From CATQGW01 sp965262235 (GTDB lineage: Bacteria; Chloroflexota; Dehalococcoidia; Bin125): DNA of 64,000 nucleotides. The notes under the pieces are model-generated. The model had not been told where the DNA came from. It saw only the letters and a program-made list of their open reading frames with translations, and made no database searches. The stretch spans positions 310,001 to 374,000 of the forward strand of contig OZ253504.1 in NCBI GenBank assembly GCA_965262235.1, given 5' to 3'. How positions within the stretch are numbered: the first letter of the stretch is position 1; each line of letters opens with the position of its first letter. Positions 42,093 to 51,581 of this stretch are shown here, in pieces. A program made the translations under genes and the position numbers.

Positions 42093-45000
42093 ATGTTCGG
42101 TCTTGTGCGTCTCGCGGCGATTCGGGAATTGCGCGGTGGCTGGCGCCTCCTGCTGATCGCCAGCGCCGTCCTGATCTTCGCCGCCGCTCTCTCCTCCCTG
42201 CCGATCGTCTACAGCGCGACCTCCGCTGACCTCGCACTGCGCGAGACGATCGAGCAGAGCCCCAGGGCCGTCAAGCACACCAATCATTCGCGCTCCCGCC
42301 GTCCTCCCGCGAGCGCCGACGTCGCCGCAGTCGACGCCGTCGCCGCCCGCGCCCGCGCCACACATCTGGCGCCCGTCGGCCCGATCGTCGGCGAGACCCG
42401 CCGGATGAGCGAGACGCCGCAGGCGGGGATGCGCTGGCTGCGCGTCGACACCGGCTACGAAGAGGCGCTGCCCGGCTACCTGCTGACCGCCGAAGAGCTG
42501 CGCTCCAACGCCCGGCTCGTCGATGGCCGCTGGTCCGTGCAGACGGCCGACGAGGTCGACGCGAACGCGCCCATACCCGTGATGGCCGGTGCTGCGCTGG
42601 CCGAAACCGTCGGCTTCGAAGTCGGCACGGTGCTCCAATGGGGCGGCGCGCTCGAACTCGAGATCGTCGGCCTGCTCGAGCCGCCCGCCGACGACCTGCT
42701 CGCCTTCCACGACACCGACATCTGGTTCGACCTGCAACGCGACATCTCCCTGGGCGGGGCTGAGCTCCTCTACTTCTCGCTCTTCATCGAGCAAGACGTG
42801 CTGCTCGGAACGCTCCCCCAGCGCGCCGCAGGCATCACGTTGCTGCACCAGATGCGCACCCGACTCGATCCCACCGTGATGAACAGTGACGACGTTGGCC
42901 AGGTCGTCGAGGCGCTCAGGGCCTACACGCAGGAGCTGAACCAGCTCGAGAACGGCGCCGCCTCGGCCCTCATGCTCCCCGTCCTCGAGGACTTCCAACG
43001 CCGCGCCGAGTTCAGCTCCGGCCAGTCGTTGCTGGCCGGCCTCCAGCTCGTCGCCGTCGCCCTCTTCGCCGTCGCCCTGGTCGGACGCCGCGTCGCCGCG
43101 CGCACCGCCGACGACCGCGAACGTCTCGCCGCCCGCGGCGCGCGGGCCTGGCAGCAGGCCGCCACCCAGGCGATGCTCGGCCTCTGGATCGCCGCGCCCG
43201 CGGCGGTCCTCGGCGCGCCGTTAGCCGCCTTCGCCCTGCACCACGCCGGCGTGCTCGACGCCGTCGCCCGCGTCAGCGGCGGCGTCGCCCTCGACACTCG
43301 GCTCACGACCGAGGCCTGGTTGCTCGCGCTCGGCGGCGCGCTCGCCGCCTGGGTCGCCTTCGCCGCGCCCGCCTGGTTCGACGCGCGACGCCGGGTCGAT
43401 GACCTGCGCGAGCGCGGGCGACCCCAACGCCGCAGCATCATCCAGCGCGCCTGGCTCGATGTCGCGCTGCTCGCCCTCGCCGCCGTGCTCTTCCTCCAGT
43501 TCCGCTCCCAGGCCACCGGGGGAGCCCTCGCCGCCTTCGAGGAGGGTGGGATCAACCCCCTGCTGATGCTCAGTCCCGGTCTGCTGCTGCTCGGCGCGGC
43601 GCTTGTGCTGATCCGCGTCGCGCCCCGCGTGCTCAACATCATCGCCCTCGCCATGGCCCGCACCCGCGCGCCCACCTGGTTCCTGCTCGCCTTCCAGACC
43701 GCCGCCCGCCGGCCCGCCGCCGCCATGTCGATGATCGTGCTCGTCGCCTTCATCACCGCCGTCGGCCTGATCTCCGCGACCTACTCCGCCACGATCCGCA
43801 ACACCGAGGAGGAGCGCATCCGCTACGCCGTCGGCAGCGAAGTCCGCGGCGTCTCGATCGGCGGCAACCTCTCCAACTCCGCCGTCGGGCGCGTCACCGA
43901 GCCGCTCGATTCCCGCGCCGGCGTAGAAGCGGCCTCCGCCGCCTACCGCGGGATCGGCAGCATCGGCGGCGATCAGAGCGGCAGCCGCGTGATCCTGCTC
44001 GGCGTCCAGACCGAGCGCATGCAGGAGCTGCTCGATCTCGACGCCGTCGACCTCGGCATGTCCGGACCCGACCTGCTCGCCGCGATCGAGCGCGAACCCG
44101 GCTCACCCGGCCAGCCGATCCCCGACGACGCGAACGCGCTGGTCGTCTGGGCCCGCACCGAGCCCAGCAACTCCAACCTCGAGCTCTACGCCCGCGTGCT
44201 CGACCGCTACGGACGCGTCACCGAGCGCAAGTTCTTCGGCGCCGTCGGCACCGAGTGGTCCGAAATCCGCGCCTCCGTCGCCTCCACCGCCCAGCGCCCG
44301 CTCGACCGTCCGCTCCGCCTCGCCGCCCTGATTCTGCGCCCCGAGGCCCGGATCGTCCGCGCGCCCACCGGCACGTTCTGGCTCGACGACATGCGCATCG
44401 AGACCGACGACGGCTTCGTCTCACTCGAACCGTTCGACACCGGCGCGCCCTGGCGCTCCGCGATCGGCATCGCCGGCGGCGACCGCGTCGAGCTGCTCCC
44501 CGAAGCGGCCCGCCAGGGCGACGCCGCCCTCGCCTACGCCTGGACCGGCCTCGAAGCCAACGACGAACTGCTGATCGTCCGCGAGTCGCCGAACCTCCCC
44601 GTCCGCGCCGCGCTCGACCGCGCCACACTGATCGCCGGCGACCTGCAGCTCGGCGACATCGTCCCGATCCTCGTCGGCGGAGCCGCCGTGCCGATCCGGA
44701 TCACCGCCGTCGTCGACTACTTCCCCACCCTCAACCCCGCCCAGGGCGGCTTCGTGATCGCCGACATCGCCGCGCTCCGCGTCGCCTCGGTGGTCGCCGC
44801 CAGTCGCGCGGTGCTGCCCGTCACCGAAGTCTGGGCCACCACCTCCAGCGCGGCCATGCGCGGCGTCGTCCGCGACCTCATGGACGAGGTCTACCTCTCC
44901 AGCGTCGTGCTTGACGCCGAGCGCTCGCTCGATGAGGCCCGCTCCGACCCCTTCCGCTCCGGCGGCATCGCCGCCCTCTTCGTCGTCGGATTCTTCGGCC

Positions 45001-45389
45001 TGCTCGTCATGGGCGCCACCACGCTCTTCCTCACCCTCGCCTCCGACGGCCAGGACCGCGCCCGTGAGTTCGCCCTGCTCCAGACGATGGGCTACGGACG
45101 CGTCTCCATGCGCCTGCAGGCCGCCGTCGAAGTCGTGCTCGTGCTCATCATCGGGGTCGCCCTCGGCGTCGCCCTCGGACGCGCCGTCGCCGGCGCCCTG
45201 CTCGGCTTCCTCCAGGTCACCGCCGAGGGCGTGCGCGCCGCGCCCCCGATGTCCGTCTCCGTCGACTGGGTCGTCGCCGCGCTCGGCATCACCGTGCTCG
45301 TCGCCTGCGGACTCGCCGGCGTGATGCTCGTGGCCCGCTGGGTCGAAGCGCGCGATGCTTCGTCCCTGCTCCGCGATTGGGAGGACTGA
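42093..45389 (+). CDS. Large FtsX/MacB-type ABC permease 1
   Basis: 1098 residues, inner membrane. Seen: an N-terminal membrane segment (LLLIASAVLIFAAALSSLPI), a ~250-residue extracytoplasmic domain, a block of membrane helices at about 305-545 with FtsX-type features (PAAAMSMIVLVAFITAVGLI), a second ~370-residue external domain, and a C-terminal FtsX domain (SGGIAALFVVGFFGLLVMGA, REFALLQTMGYGRVSM). The architecture is that of duplicated FtsX permeases that move lipids or lipoproteins or transmit mechanical force. It is followed after 1 nt by a paralog. No ATPase gene is adjacent. Confidence 0.87.
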   Translation: MFGLVRLAAIRELRGGWRLLLIASAVLIFAAALSSLPIVYSATSADLALRETIEQSPRAVKHTNHSRSRRPPASADVAAVDAVAARARATHLAPVGPIVGETRRMSETPQAGMRWLRVDTGYEEALPGYLLTAEELRSNARLVDGRWSVQTADEVDANAPIPVMAGAALAETVGFEVGTVLQWGGALELEIVGLLEPPADDLLAFHDTDIWFDLQRDISLGGAELLYFSLFIEQDVLLGTLPQRAAGITLLHQMRTRLDPTVMNSDDVGQVVEALRAYTQELNQLENGAASALMLPVLEDFQRRAEFSSGQSLLAGLQLVAVALFAVALVGRRVAARTADDRERLAARGARAWQQAATQAMLGLWIAAPAAVLGAPLAAFALHHAGVLDAVARVSGGVALDTRLTTEAWLLALGGALAAWVAFAAPAWFDARRRVDDLRERGRPQRRSIIQRAWLDVALLALAAVLFLQFRSQATGGALAAFEEGGINPLLMLSPGLLLLGAALVLIRVAPRVLNIIALAMARTRAPTWFLLAFQTAARRPAAAMSMIVLVAFITAVGLISATYSATIRNTEEERIRYAVGSEVRGVSIGGNLSNSAVGRVTEPLDSRAGVEAASAAYRGIGSIGGDQSGSRVILLGVQTERMQELLDLDAVDLGMSGPDLLAAIEREPGSPGQPIPDDANALVVWARTEPSNSNLELYARVLDRYGRVTERKFFGAVGTEWSEIRASVASTAQRPLDRPLRLAALILRPEARIVRAPTGTFWLDDMRIETDDGFVSLEPFDTGAPWRSAIGIAGGDRVELLPEAARQGDAALAYAWTGLEANDELLIVRESPNLPVRAALDRATLIAGDLQLGDIVPILVGGAAVPIRITAVVDYFPTLNPAQGGFVIADIAALRVASVVAASRAVLPVTEVWATTSSAAMRGVVRDLMDEVYLSSVVLDAERSLDEARSDPFRSGGIAALFVVGFFGLLVMGATTLFLTLASDGQDRAREFALLQTMGYGRVSMRLQAAVEVVLVLIIGVALGVALGRAVAGALLGFLQVTAEGVRAAPPMSVSVDWVVAALGITVLVACGLAGVMLVARWVEARDASSLLRDWED

Positions 45390-45390
45390 G

Positions 45391-48300
45391 ATGCGCGGTG
45401 GTCTCGTCGCCGAAGTCATCCGCCTGGGCCTGCGCCGCGTCATGTCCGCGCCCCGGCTCTCCCTCGTCCTGCTGACCGGCTCCCTGCTCGCCGTCGGCCT
45501 CGCCGCCTCCGCGCCGATCTTCATCGAGGCCGTCCGCGACCTCGGCCTGCGCCAGCTGCTCCGCGACGCCGACCCCGCCGAGATGGACCTGCGCTTCATC
45601 CAGTCCGGCCTCGCCGCCACCGAACAATCCGTCGGCGAGGTCCAGAATGTGCTCGCCGGTGAGGCGATCGAAGCCTCAGGCAGCCTGCTGGTCGGCCAGA
45701 CCACGGCCCTCCGAACCGGCGGCTACATCGTCCGCCCCGCCGCTCAGACGCTCGAAGAATCCGACCGCCTGCACGGCGCATTCACCTCGCAGACGGACCT
45801 CGAAGAGCGCGCCGAGCTCACCGCCGGCCGGCTGCCCCAGCCCGACCGCGCCGACGGCGTGATCGAGGTCGCCCTCGAGCGCCAGCAGTCCCAGGTCTTC
45901 GGCCTCGCCGTCGGCGACGAGATCATCGCCCAGCCCTTCTGGCTCGGTACCCCGGCCGAGAGCCGCATCATCGTCGTCGGCATCTTCGAGCCGCCCACCG
46001 ACATCCGTAGCTGGTCGACGCTCGATGTCGGCTTCCTGCCGATCTCCGCGCGCGACACCGAGCTGCGCCTCTGGACCGGCCGCGACGACATCCTCGGCCG
46101 CCTCGCCGACCAGTCGCCGACGCTCCGCGTCGCCCTGCTCCAGCGCTATCGGCTCGACACCTCCGACCTCGCCGCCCAATCTGCCGAGGTCGCCGGCGAT
46201 CGCCTCGAAATCATGGAGACCCGGCTCGCCCAGCAGCTGCCCGGCCTCGCCCAGGGCTCCGCGCTCACGAGCGTGCTGGTCGGCTTCCGCGACCGCTTCA
46301 AGTTTGCCCAGGGCACCCTGATGATGGTCGTGCTCCAGCTCGTCGGCGCGGTCCTCGTCTACACCGTGATCGCCGCCGCGATGCTCGCCGAACAACGCAC
46401 CGAAGACACCGCCTGGCTGCGCAGCCGCGGCGCGCGGCGTCGCGACATCGCGCTCCTCCACCTCGTCGAAGCCGCCGTCCTCACCCTCCCGGCCGTCTTA
46501 CTCGGCCCCTTGATCGGGATGGGCCTCGTTTCGCTGCTCGGCCTCGTGCCGCCCTTCGACGAGGCCCTCGGCGGCGGCCTCCTGCCCGTCCGCCTGCCCG
46601 CCCTCGCCTGGTACGTCGCGATCGGCGCCGGCGCGCTCGCGCTCGTCGCCCAGGCCATCCCCGCCTATCGCGCGACCAGCCAGACCATCATCTCGACGCG
46701 CCGCGAACGCGGCCGCCCACCCGACTCCTGGCGCCAGCGCGTCCTCGTTGATGTCGCGATCGTCGCGCTCGGCGCCCTGCTCATCTTCGAGCTGCAGTTC
46801 TCCGGCGGCCCGGTCGACACTCCGCTCGTCGGCGACACCCGCCTCGAATGGCTCGCCGTCATCACCCCCACCGTGCTGATGGCCGTCGTCGGCCTCGCCG
46901 TGCTGCGCCTCTTCCCCGCCCTGATGCGGATCGCCGCGCGGCTCGCCACCGCCTCGCGCTGGCTCACCCCCGTGCTCGGCGCCTGGTACCTCGGCCGCAC
47001 CCCCACGCACTACGCCCGCACCGTCCTCCTGCTCGCGATCGCCGGCGCGCTCGCTGTCTTCGCCGGCTCCTTCCGCGGCACCCTCGAATCCTCCTACGAG
47101 GCCCGCGCCCTCCACGCCGCCGGCTCCCAGACCCGCCTGCTCGAACCCGTCTCCGAGATCATCGCCCCGGAAGACATCGCCGCCGCGACCGGCCGCTCCG
47201 TCGCCGAGGTCCAGCGCGTCTCCGCCGCCTTCGACGGCGACGAGGAGTCCGGCCGCCTCCAGATGCTCGCCCTCAACGCCGACATCGTCGCCGCCCTGTT
47301 CGATGACGGCGCCGACGCCTGGGCCGACACGCCCCCGCTGCTCCGCGCACTGCCCGTCGAGCCGGAGTCGACCGACCGCGCTGTCATCGACGAATTGCGC
47401 GGCAGCCTGGTCGTGCGCGTGCGCATCGAGCAGTTCCGCGGACCGTGGGCGCTGGGCGCTCGCTTCCAGGACGCCAACGGGCGCTACTGGGAGTACTTCC
47501 TCGCGATCGTCAACGACCAGGCCGCCAACACCTCCACCGCGAGGGCGTCGGACAGTGACGGCGAATCACCAGCCATCGTCGCCGCGCTCACCGATGGGTT
47601 CGGCAAACGCGTCGCCCAGGGCGACGAGCTCGCCGACTGGAATGAAGTGCAGGTCTCGCTCCAGGAACCCCCCTCGTACCTGCTCGCCCCGGAAGGCGCG
47701 CAGGAAGTCGACGGTCGCGGCCGCTTCCGGCCCGGCATCAAGCTCCGGCCCGTCGCTCCGCTGACCCTGATCTCGATCGACATGGCCGGCGTGCGCGGCG
47801 CGGGAAGCATCGCGGTCGACGAAATCGCCTATGACCTCGGCGGCCAACGCCGCGTGCTCGAAGGCTTCGACGCCGGCCATCCCTGGCAGCCGGCCCCGCT
47901 CGAAGTCGGCGTCGAAGCGGTCGACCGACTCTTCCAGCTCTCGGCCGATGATGAAGCGATCGAAAACGCTCGCGGCGGCGGCGTCCGCTTTAGCTGGACC
48001 CGCGAGGTCGCCTCCCTGCGCGGCCTCCGCTACGCCGGCGCTCAGGAGCCGCTGCCCGTCCTGCTCAGCGAGACCGCCGCCGAACAGGGACGCGTCGAGA
48101 TCGGCGACCTCATCCGCATCCGTGTCGGCCCCATGCCGATCGTCTTCCGCGTCGCCGGCGTCTTCGAACACTTCCCCACCTGGGACCCTGGGATCGATCC
48201 CGGGCTGCTCGTCGTCGACCGCGACGCGCTCTTCGCCCGCATCTTCTCCAGCGCCGCCGCCGGCACCTCGCTGCCCGTGCTCGACGAGCTCTGGGTCGAC

Positions 48301-48843
48301 GCCCCGCTGCACGAGTTCGTCGATCTCGTCGAAGCGGCCGAAGTCCCGCTCGACTCACTCGAAATCATCACCGTCGAATCAGCCCGCGCCGAAATCGAGG
48401 CCGACCCGCTGCTCGTCGCCGCCTGGAACGGCGTCTTCATCGGCGCCCTCGCCGCCGTCGCCGTCGCCGCCTCATTCGGCCTGGTCGTGCTGATGTCCGT
48501 CACCGCCCAGGCTCGGCGCATCGAGTTCGCCGTCTGTCAGAGCATCGGCATGAGCGTCCGCCAGGTCCTCGGCCTGATCGCGATCGAGCAGATCGCCGTG
48601 ATCATCGTCGGCCTCGGCGCCGGCGTGCTCGTCGGCACCCAGGCCGGCCACGTCCTGCTCGACTTCTTCGCCCTCACCCCCGACGGCCGCGACGTCGTGC
48701 CCCCGCTCCAATTCCTCGTCGATTGGAAGACCGTCGGCATCCAGTTCGGCGCCCTGATCGCCCTCTTCGCCGTCAACCTCAGCGCCTTCCTAATCTTCCT
48801 CCGCCGCATCGAACTCCACGGCGCCCTCCGCCTAGCCGCCTAG
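45391..48843 (+). CDS. Large FtsX/MacB-type ABC permease 2
   Basis: 1150 residues from the ATG preceded by GGGAGG. Same architecture as its neighbour: LSLVLLTGSLLAVGLAASAP at the N-terminus, a first external domain (about 50-315), membrane helices (TLMMVVLQLVGAVLVYTVIA, and RTEDTAWLRSRGARRRDIAL), a second external domain, and the C-terminal FtsX block (VAVAASFGLVVLMSVTAQ, RRIEFAVCQSIGMSVRQVLG). The two probably form a heterodimer that needs an ATPase encoded elsewhere. The stop lies inside a short tandem octamer. Confidence 0.87.
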   Translation: MRGGLVAEVIRLGLRRVMSAPRLSLVLLTGSLLAVGLAASAPIFIEAVRDLGLRQLLRDADPAEMDLRFIQSGLAATEQSVGEVQNVLAGEAIEASGSLLVGQTTALRTGGYIVRPAAQTLEESDRLHGAFTSQTDLEERAELTAGRLPQPDRADGVIEVALERQQSQVFGLAVGDEIIAQPFWLGTPAESRIIVVGIFEPPTDIRSWSTLDVGFLPISARDTELRLWTGRDDILGRLADQSPTLRVALLQRYRLDTSDLAAQSAEVAGDRLEIMETRLAQQLPGLAQGSALTSVLVGFRDRFKFAQGTLMMVVLQLVGAVLVYTVIAAAMLAEQRTEDTAWLRSRGARRRDIALLHLVEAAVLTLPAVLLGPLIGMGLVSLLGLVPPFDEALGGGLLPVRLPALAWYVAIGAGALALVAQAIPAYRATSQTIISTRRERGRPPDSWRQRVLVDVAIVALGALLIFELQFSGGPVDTPLVGDTRLEWLAVITPTVLMAVVGLAVLRLFPALMRIAARLATASRWLTPVLGAWYLGRTPTHYARTVLLLAIAGALAVFAGSFRGTLESSYEARALHAAGSQTRLLEPVSEIIAPEDIAAATGRSVAEVQRVSAAFDGDEESGRLQMLALNADIVAALFDDGADAWADTPPLLRALPVEPESTDRAVIDELRGSLVVRVRIEQFRGPWALGARFQDANGRYWEYFLAIVNDQAANTSTARASDSDGESPAIVAALTDGFGKRVAQGDELADWNEVQVSLQEPPSYLLAPEGAQEVDGRGRFRPGIKLRPVAPLTLISIDMAGVRGAGSIAVDEIAYDLGGQRRVLEGFDAGHPWQPAPLEVGVEAVDRLFQLSADDEAIENARGGGVRFSWTREVASLRGLRYAGAQEPLPVLLSETAAEQGRVEIGDLIRIRVGPMPIVFRVAGVFEHFPTWDPGIDPGLLVVDRDALFARIFSSAAAGTSLPVLDELWVDAPLHEFVDLVEAAEVPLDSLEIITVESARAEIEADPLLVAAWNGVFIGALAAVAVAASFGLVVLMSVTAQARRIEFAVCQSIGMSVRQVLGLIAIEQIAVIIVGLGAGVLVGTQAGHVLLDFFALTPDGRDVVPPLQFLVDWKTVGIQFGALIALFAVNLSAFLIFLRRIELHGALRLAA

Positions 48844-48862
48844 CCGCCTAGCCGCCTAGCCG
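48831..48862. repeat. Tandem octamer CTAGCCGC over a stop codon
   Basis: Four near-perfect copies of CTAGCCGC run across the end of the permease gene. The first copies supply Leu-Ala-Ala and the TAG; each later copy holds another TAG. This could be replication slippage at the stop. Confidence 0.8.
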
Positions 48863-48863
48863 C

Positions 48864-49027
48864 CTATAAAACCTCTGAACATCCTTGATCCCCTCTCCCC
48901 CCGCTGACCACATTGAGTGGTCAGCGGAATCCGATCCCCCCCTCCCGCCGCTCCGCGGCGGAACATCCCTGATCCCCCTCTCCCCCCGCTCCGCGGGGGG
49001 AGATGTCCCGTAGGGACAGAGGGGGGC
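48864..49027. repeat. REP/MITE-like element (family i) with inserted CTGACCAC unit
   Basis: ACCTCTGAACATCCTTGATCC opens it. In place of the first hairpin stands a GACCACATTGAGTGGTC unit (48904-48924) plus a degenerate hairpin. An intact hairpin with TGTCCC/GGGACA as second stem follows. Confidence 0.8.
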
Positions 49028-49052
49028 CTCCCTCCCTCCCAACCACCAACCC

Positions 49053-49628
49053 CTACGCCCCCAGACGGAACGGCGGATACCGATCAGTCACCAACAGCGT
49101 CGTATACGCCCCCACCCGAAGACCCCAACGCCCGTACCCCACCATCAAGTTGAACAGCGCACGCGGGTACCGCCCCGTCGCCAGGATCGCAACCCACGCG
49201 ATCAGCACCACCACGATCGTCAGGTAGCTGAACAGCGTCAGCACGATGTAGTGCGGCAGCGCCAGCAACCACTTCACCAGCGGCAGCCAACGGCTCAGCT
49301 CCGTCGCCGCGTCCGGGTAGTCAACCTCGAGATGCACCGACTGCTCCTCGTCGGTCGCCGGATACTGGTCGGTCATCAGCCACGCATAGGCGTTGACCCG
49401 GCCCTGAAACCGCGCCACCTCCAGGTTGAAATCAAACCACCAGCGCGGATACTTCCGGCGGAACAGCAGCATCAGCACCGTCGGAATCACCACCGCCGCC
49501 AGCAGCGCCGAAAGAATCAAGATCGGAATCGCCAGAATCGGCCGCAGCAGCGTCGTCAGACGATTCAAACTCTCGGGATAGTCGATTTCCAGCCGCGCTG
49601 GATAGCCCCCTGCAGGCGCGTCACTCAT
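49053..49628 (-). CDS. DUF4389 membrane protein
   Basis: 191 residues with two copies of the DUF4389 unit: YPARLEIDYPESLNRLTTLL followed by a membrane hairpin, and VHLEVDYPDAATELSRWLPL followed by LALPHYIVLTLFSYLTIVVVLIAW. About four membrane segments; function unknown in the family. The ATG follows GGAGGAACAG. TGATG overlap couples it to the DinB gene upstream. Confidence 0.87.
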   Translation of the reverse strand: MSDAPAGGYPARLEIDYPESLNRLTTLLRPILAIPILILSALLAAVVIPTVLMLLFRRKYPRWWFDFNLEVARFQGRVNAYAWLMTDQYPATDEEQSVHLEVDYPDAATELSRWLPLVKWLLALPHYIVLTLFSYLTIVVVLIAWVAILATGRYPRALFNLMVGYGRWGLRVGAYTTLLVTDRYPPFRLGA

Positions 49629-50155
49629 CACTGTTCCTCCTTCGCGAATCCGGTTGGATCCTCGACGATAGCCATTTGGCGACCCAGCGTGCGCTCGATC
49701 TGCCGCACGTGAAAGAGCTGGTGGTCGGCCACCATCAACGCCGTCGTGCGCACCGAGAGATCGAGCACGTCGCCATCCACCGACACATTCGCCGGCTCCC
49801 GCAGCTGCCGGCCATCGAGCCCCGAAATCAGCCGCACCGTGTCCTCGCGCACCGCCGTGACCGCCCAGCGCAGCTCCGCCACGCTCAGCGTCGATTCGGT
49901 GCCGGGCAGCGTCACCCCGCCCACCCGCGGCACCGCCGCCGCCGGCGCGACCGCGCGCCGCAGCTCCAACAGCTGCGGCTGCAGCCACCGCTCCGCATGC
50001 ACCACGTGCAGCAGGATCTCAGCCACCGACCACTCGCCCGGCGCCAGCCGACTCCCCAGCTCTTCCTCACTCAACCCATCAAGCAGCGCCGCCAGCGCGT
50101 CGAAGTTGGCCCGCAACTCGGCCAGCAGCGAGGCCTCCGTGCCCGTCGTCGCCAT
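49628..50155 (-). CDS. DinB-family (DfsB-like) four-helix metal-binding protein
   Basis: 175 residues from the ATG at 50155; more upstream codons give an Arg/Pro-rich, unlikely extension. Seen: LAELRANFDALAALLDGLSE, APGEWSVAEILLHVVHAERWLQ and MVADHQLFHVRQIERTLGRQ, giving the three-His pattern of DinB/YfiT proteins (bacillithiol or mycothiol transferase relatives). The TGA overlaps the start of the DUF4389 gene. Confidence 0.85.
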   Translation of the reverse strand: MATTGTEASLLAELRANFDALAALLDGLSEEELGSRLAPGEWSVAEILLHVVHAERWLQPQLLELRRAVAPAAAVPRVGGVTLPGTESTLSVAELRWAVTAVREDTVRLISGLDGRQLREPANVSVDGDVLDLSVRTTALMVADHQLFHVRQIERTLGRQMAIVEDPTGFAKEEQ

Positions 50156-50246
50156 GAGCCGGCTCCGCTCTCGATTAGCCTGCGCGCACGGTAGACGAGC
50201 GTCAAACCAGCGCCGGAGCGGCAGCTCCGGGAGCGTCAGTAAGGGC

Positions 50247-51158
50247 ATGTCTGTGGCCCGTGTCAGCATCGTCCCGACCCGCCCCGAGCAGCTCGCGCTC
50301 GAGCCGACCGTGCCCGCCGAGCACCGCCTGCTGCTCGCCCGCGGCGCACAGCAGTGGGACGCCGCCGACTTCTTCGACGCTCACGAAACCTGGGAAGACA
50401 TCTGGCAGGCGGAGCGCCGGCCGATCCGCAGCTTCTGGCAGGGCATCATCCTGCTCGCCGCCGGCCTCCACCACTGGCGCGCCAAACACAACCCGAAGGG
50501 CCTCCAGATCAAACTCGCCAGCGGCATCGAGCGACTCGCCCCCTACGCCCCCGCATATCTGGGCGTTGATGTCTCAGCCGCCATCGCCGACGCCGCCCGT
50601 CTGCAGCGCATCGCCGTCGGCCAGACCCCCGAGCAGCTCGCCGCCACCCCGCTCGAGACCTTCCCGGCCTTCCGCTGGCTCGCGACTGCCACCACCGCCA
50701 CCACTGCGACTGACGCGACGCCGCCACTGCTCGTCCAACGCCTCCGGCCCACCGCCAAGCTGCCCACCCGCGGCACCGAGCTCAGCTCCGGCCTCGATCT
50801 CTACGCCGACCTCGGCGGCGAGGGCGAGTCGTTCCCGCTCAGCTCGCAGATGGCCATGCTGCCCACCGGCATCGCGATCCAGCCGCCGCCCGGCATGGAG
50901 GCCCAGATCCGCCCCCGCTCCAGCTTCTCCCGCCAGGGCATCGACAAACCGTTCGGCACGATCGACGCCGACTATCGCGGCGAACTGTTCGTCACACTCG
51001 CACTCCGCGGCCCGGCCGGGCGCGTCCGGCCGATCCGCCACGGCGAGCGGATCGCCCAGCTAATCGTCGCCCCCGTCGCATTGTGTGACGTGCTGGAGGT
51101 CGACACGCTCGACCCCACCGAGCGCGGCGCCGGCGGCTTCGGCTCGACGGGCCGCTGA
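50247..51158 (+). CDS. DUF309-dUTPase fusion protein
   Basis: 303 residues. Residues ~25-140 are a DUF309 domain (DFFDAHETWEDIWQAERRPI with the HETWExxW signature, then FWQGIILLAAGLHHWR, NPKGLQIKL). A Thr/Ala linker (146-158, TATTATTATDATP) leads to a complete trimeric dUTPase at ~160-303. Motif 1 is SSGLDLYADLG, motif 2 RPRSSFSRQG, motif 3 GTIDADYRGELFV, motif 4 RHGERIAQLIVAP and motif 5 ERGAGGFGSTG. So dUTP hydrolysis is likely intact (DUTP to dUMP, thymidylate supply and uracil exclusion). The role of DUF309 is unknown. CrcB follows 2 nt after the stop. Confidence 0.93.
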   Translation: MSVARVSIVPTRPEQLALEPTVPAEHRLLLARGAQQWDAADFFDAHETWEDIWQAERRPIRSFWQGIILLAAGLHHWRAKHNPKGLQIKLASGIERLAPYAPAYLGVDVSAAIADAARLQRIAVGQTPEQLAATPLETFPAFRWLATATTATTATDATPPLLVQRLRPTAKLPTRGTELSSGLDLYADLGGEGESFPLSSQMAMLPTGIAIQPPPGMEAQIRPRSSFSRQGIDKPFGTIDADYRGELFVTLALRGPAGRVRPIRHGERIAQLIVAPVALCDVLEVDTLDPTERGAGGFGSTGR

Positions 51159-51160
51159 GC

Positions 51161-51523
51161 ATGACCCTGCTCGCCATCGCCCTCGGTGGCGCAGCCGGCT
51201 CCGTCCTCCGCTACCTGATCGCCGAGGCCATCGGCAAACTCGACCGCTTTCCGCTCGGCACCATCATCGTTAACGTCACCGGCGCATTCCTGCTCGGCCT
51301 GGTCGCTACCATCCTGCTTGAGCGAACCAACGCCCCCGAAGCCGTCCGCCTCGGTCTCACCGTGGGGCTGCTCGGCGGTTACACCACTTTCTCCACCATC
51401 CAGCTCGAAGTCCTCCAACTCCTCGACAGCGGCGAATGGCCCACAGCCCTGCTTTACGCGCTCCTCACCCCCGCCGCCGGCCTCCTCGCGGTCTGGGCTG
51501 GCCAGCAGCTCGCCCGCCTGTGA
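51161..51523 (+). CDS. crcB: Fluoride channel CrcB/Fluc
   Basis: 120 residues, four membrane segments. Fluc dimers export fluoride. Seen: ALGGAAGSVLRYLIAEAIG, the signature PLGTIIVNVTGAFLLGL (GTxxVNxxG), LGLTVGLLGGYTTFSTIQLE (GGxTTFST, pore Phe and Na+-site region) and a C-terminal helix. It lies 2 nt after the dUTPase fusion, so the two are one transcript. I saw no fluoride riboswitch upstream. Confidence 0.95.
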   Translation: MTLLAIALGGAAGSVLRYLIAEAIGKLDRFPLGTIIVNVTGAFLLGLVATILLERTNAPEAVRLGLTVGLLGGYTTFSTIQLEVLQLLDSGEWPTALLYALLTPAAGLLAVWAGQQLARL

Positions 51524-51581
51524 CCCGACTCACCAAACCGGCGCCGCGCTACAGTGATTCCGGCGGGGTGCGGGCAGCGCA

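Noticed and set aside
51524..51581. Fluoride riboswitch near crcB
   Set aside because: No riboswitch-like fold was recognised either here or before the dUTPase fusion, where a leader would be expected.
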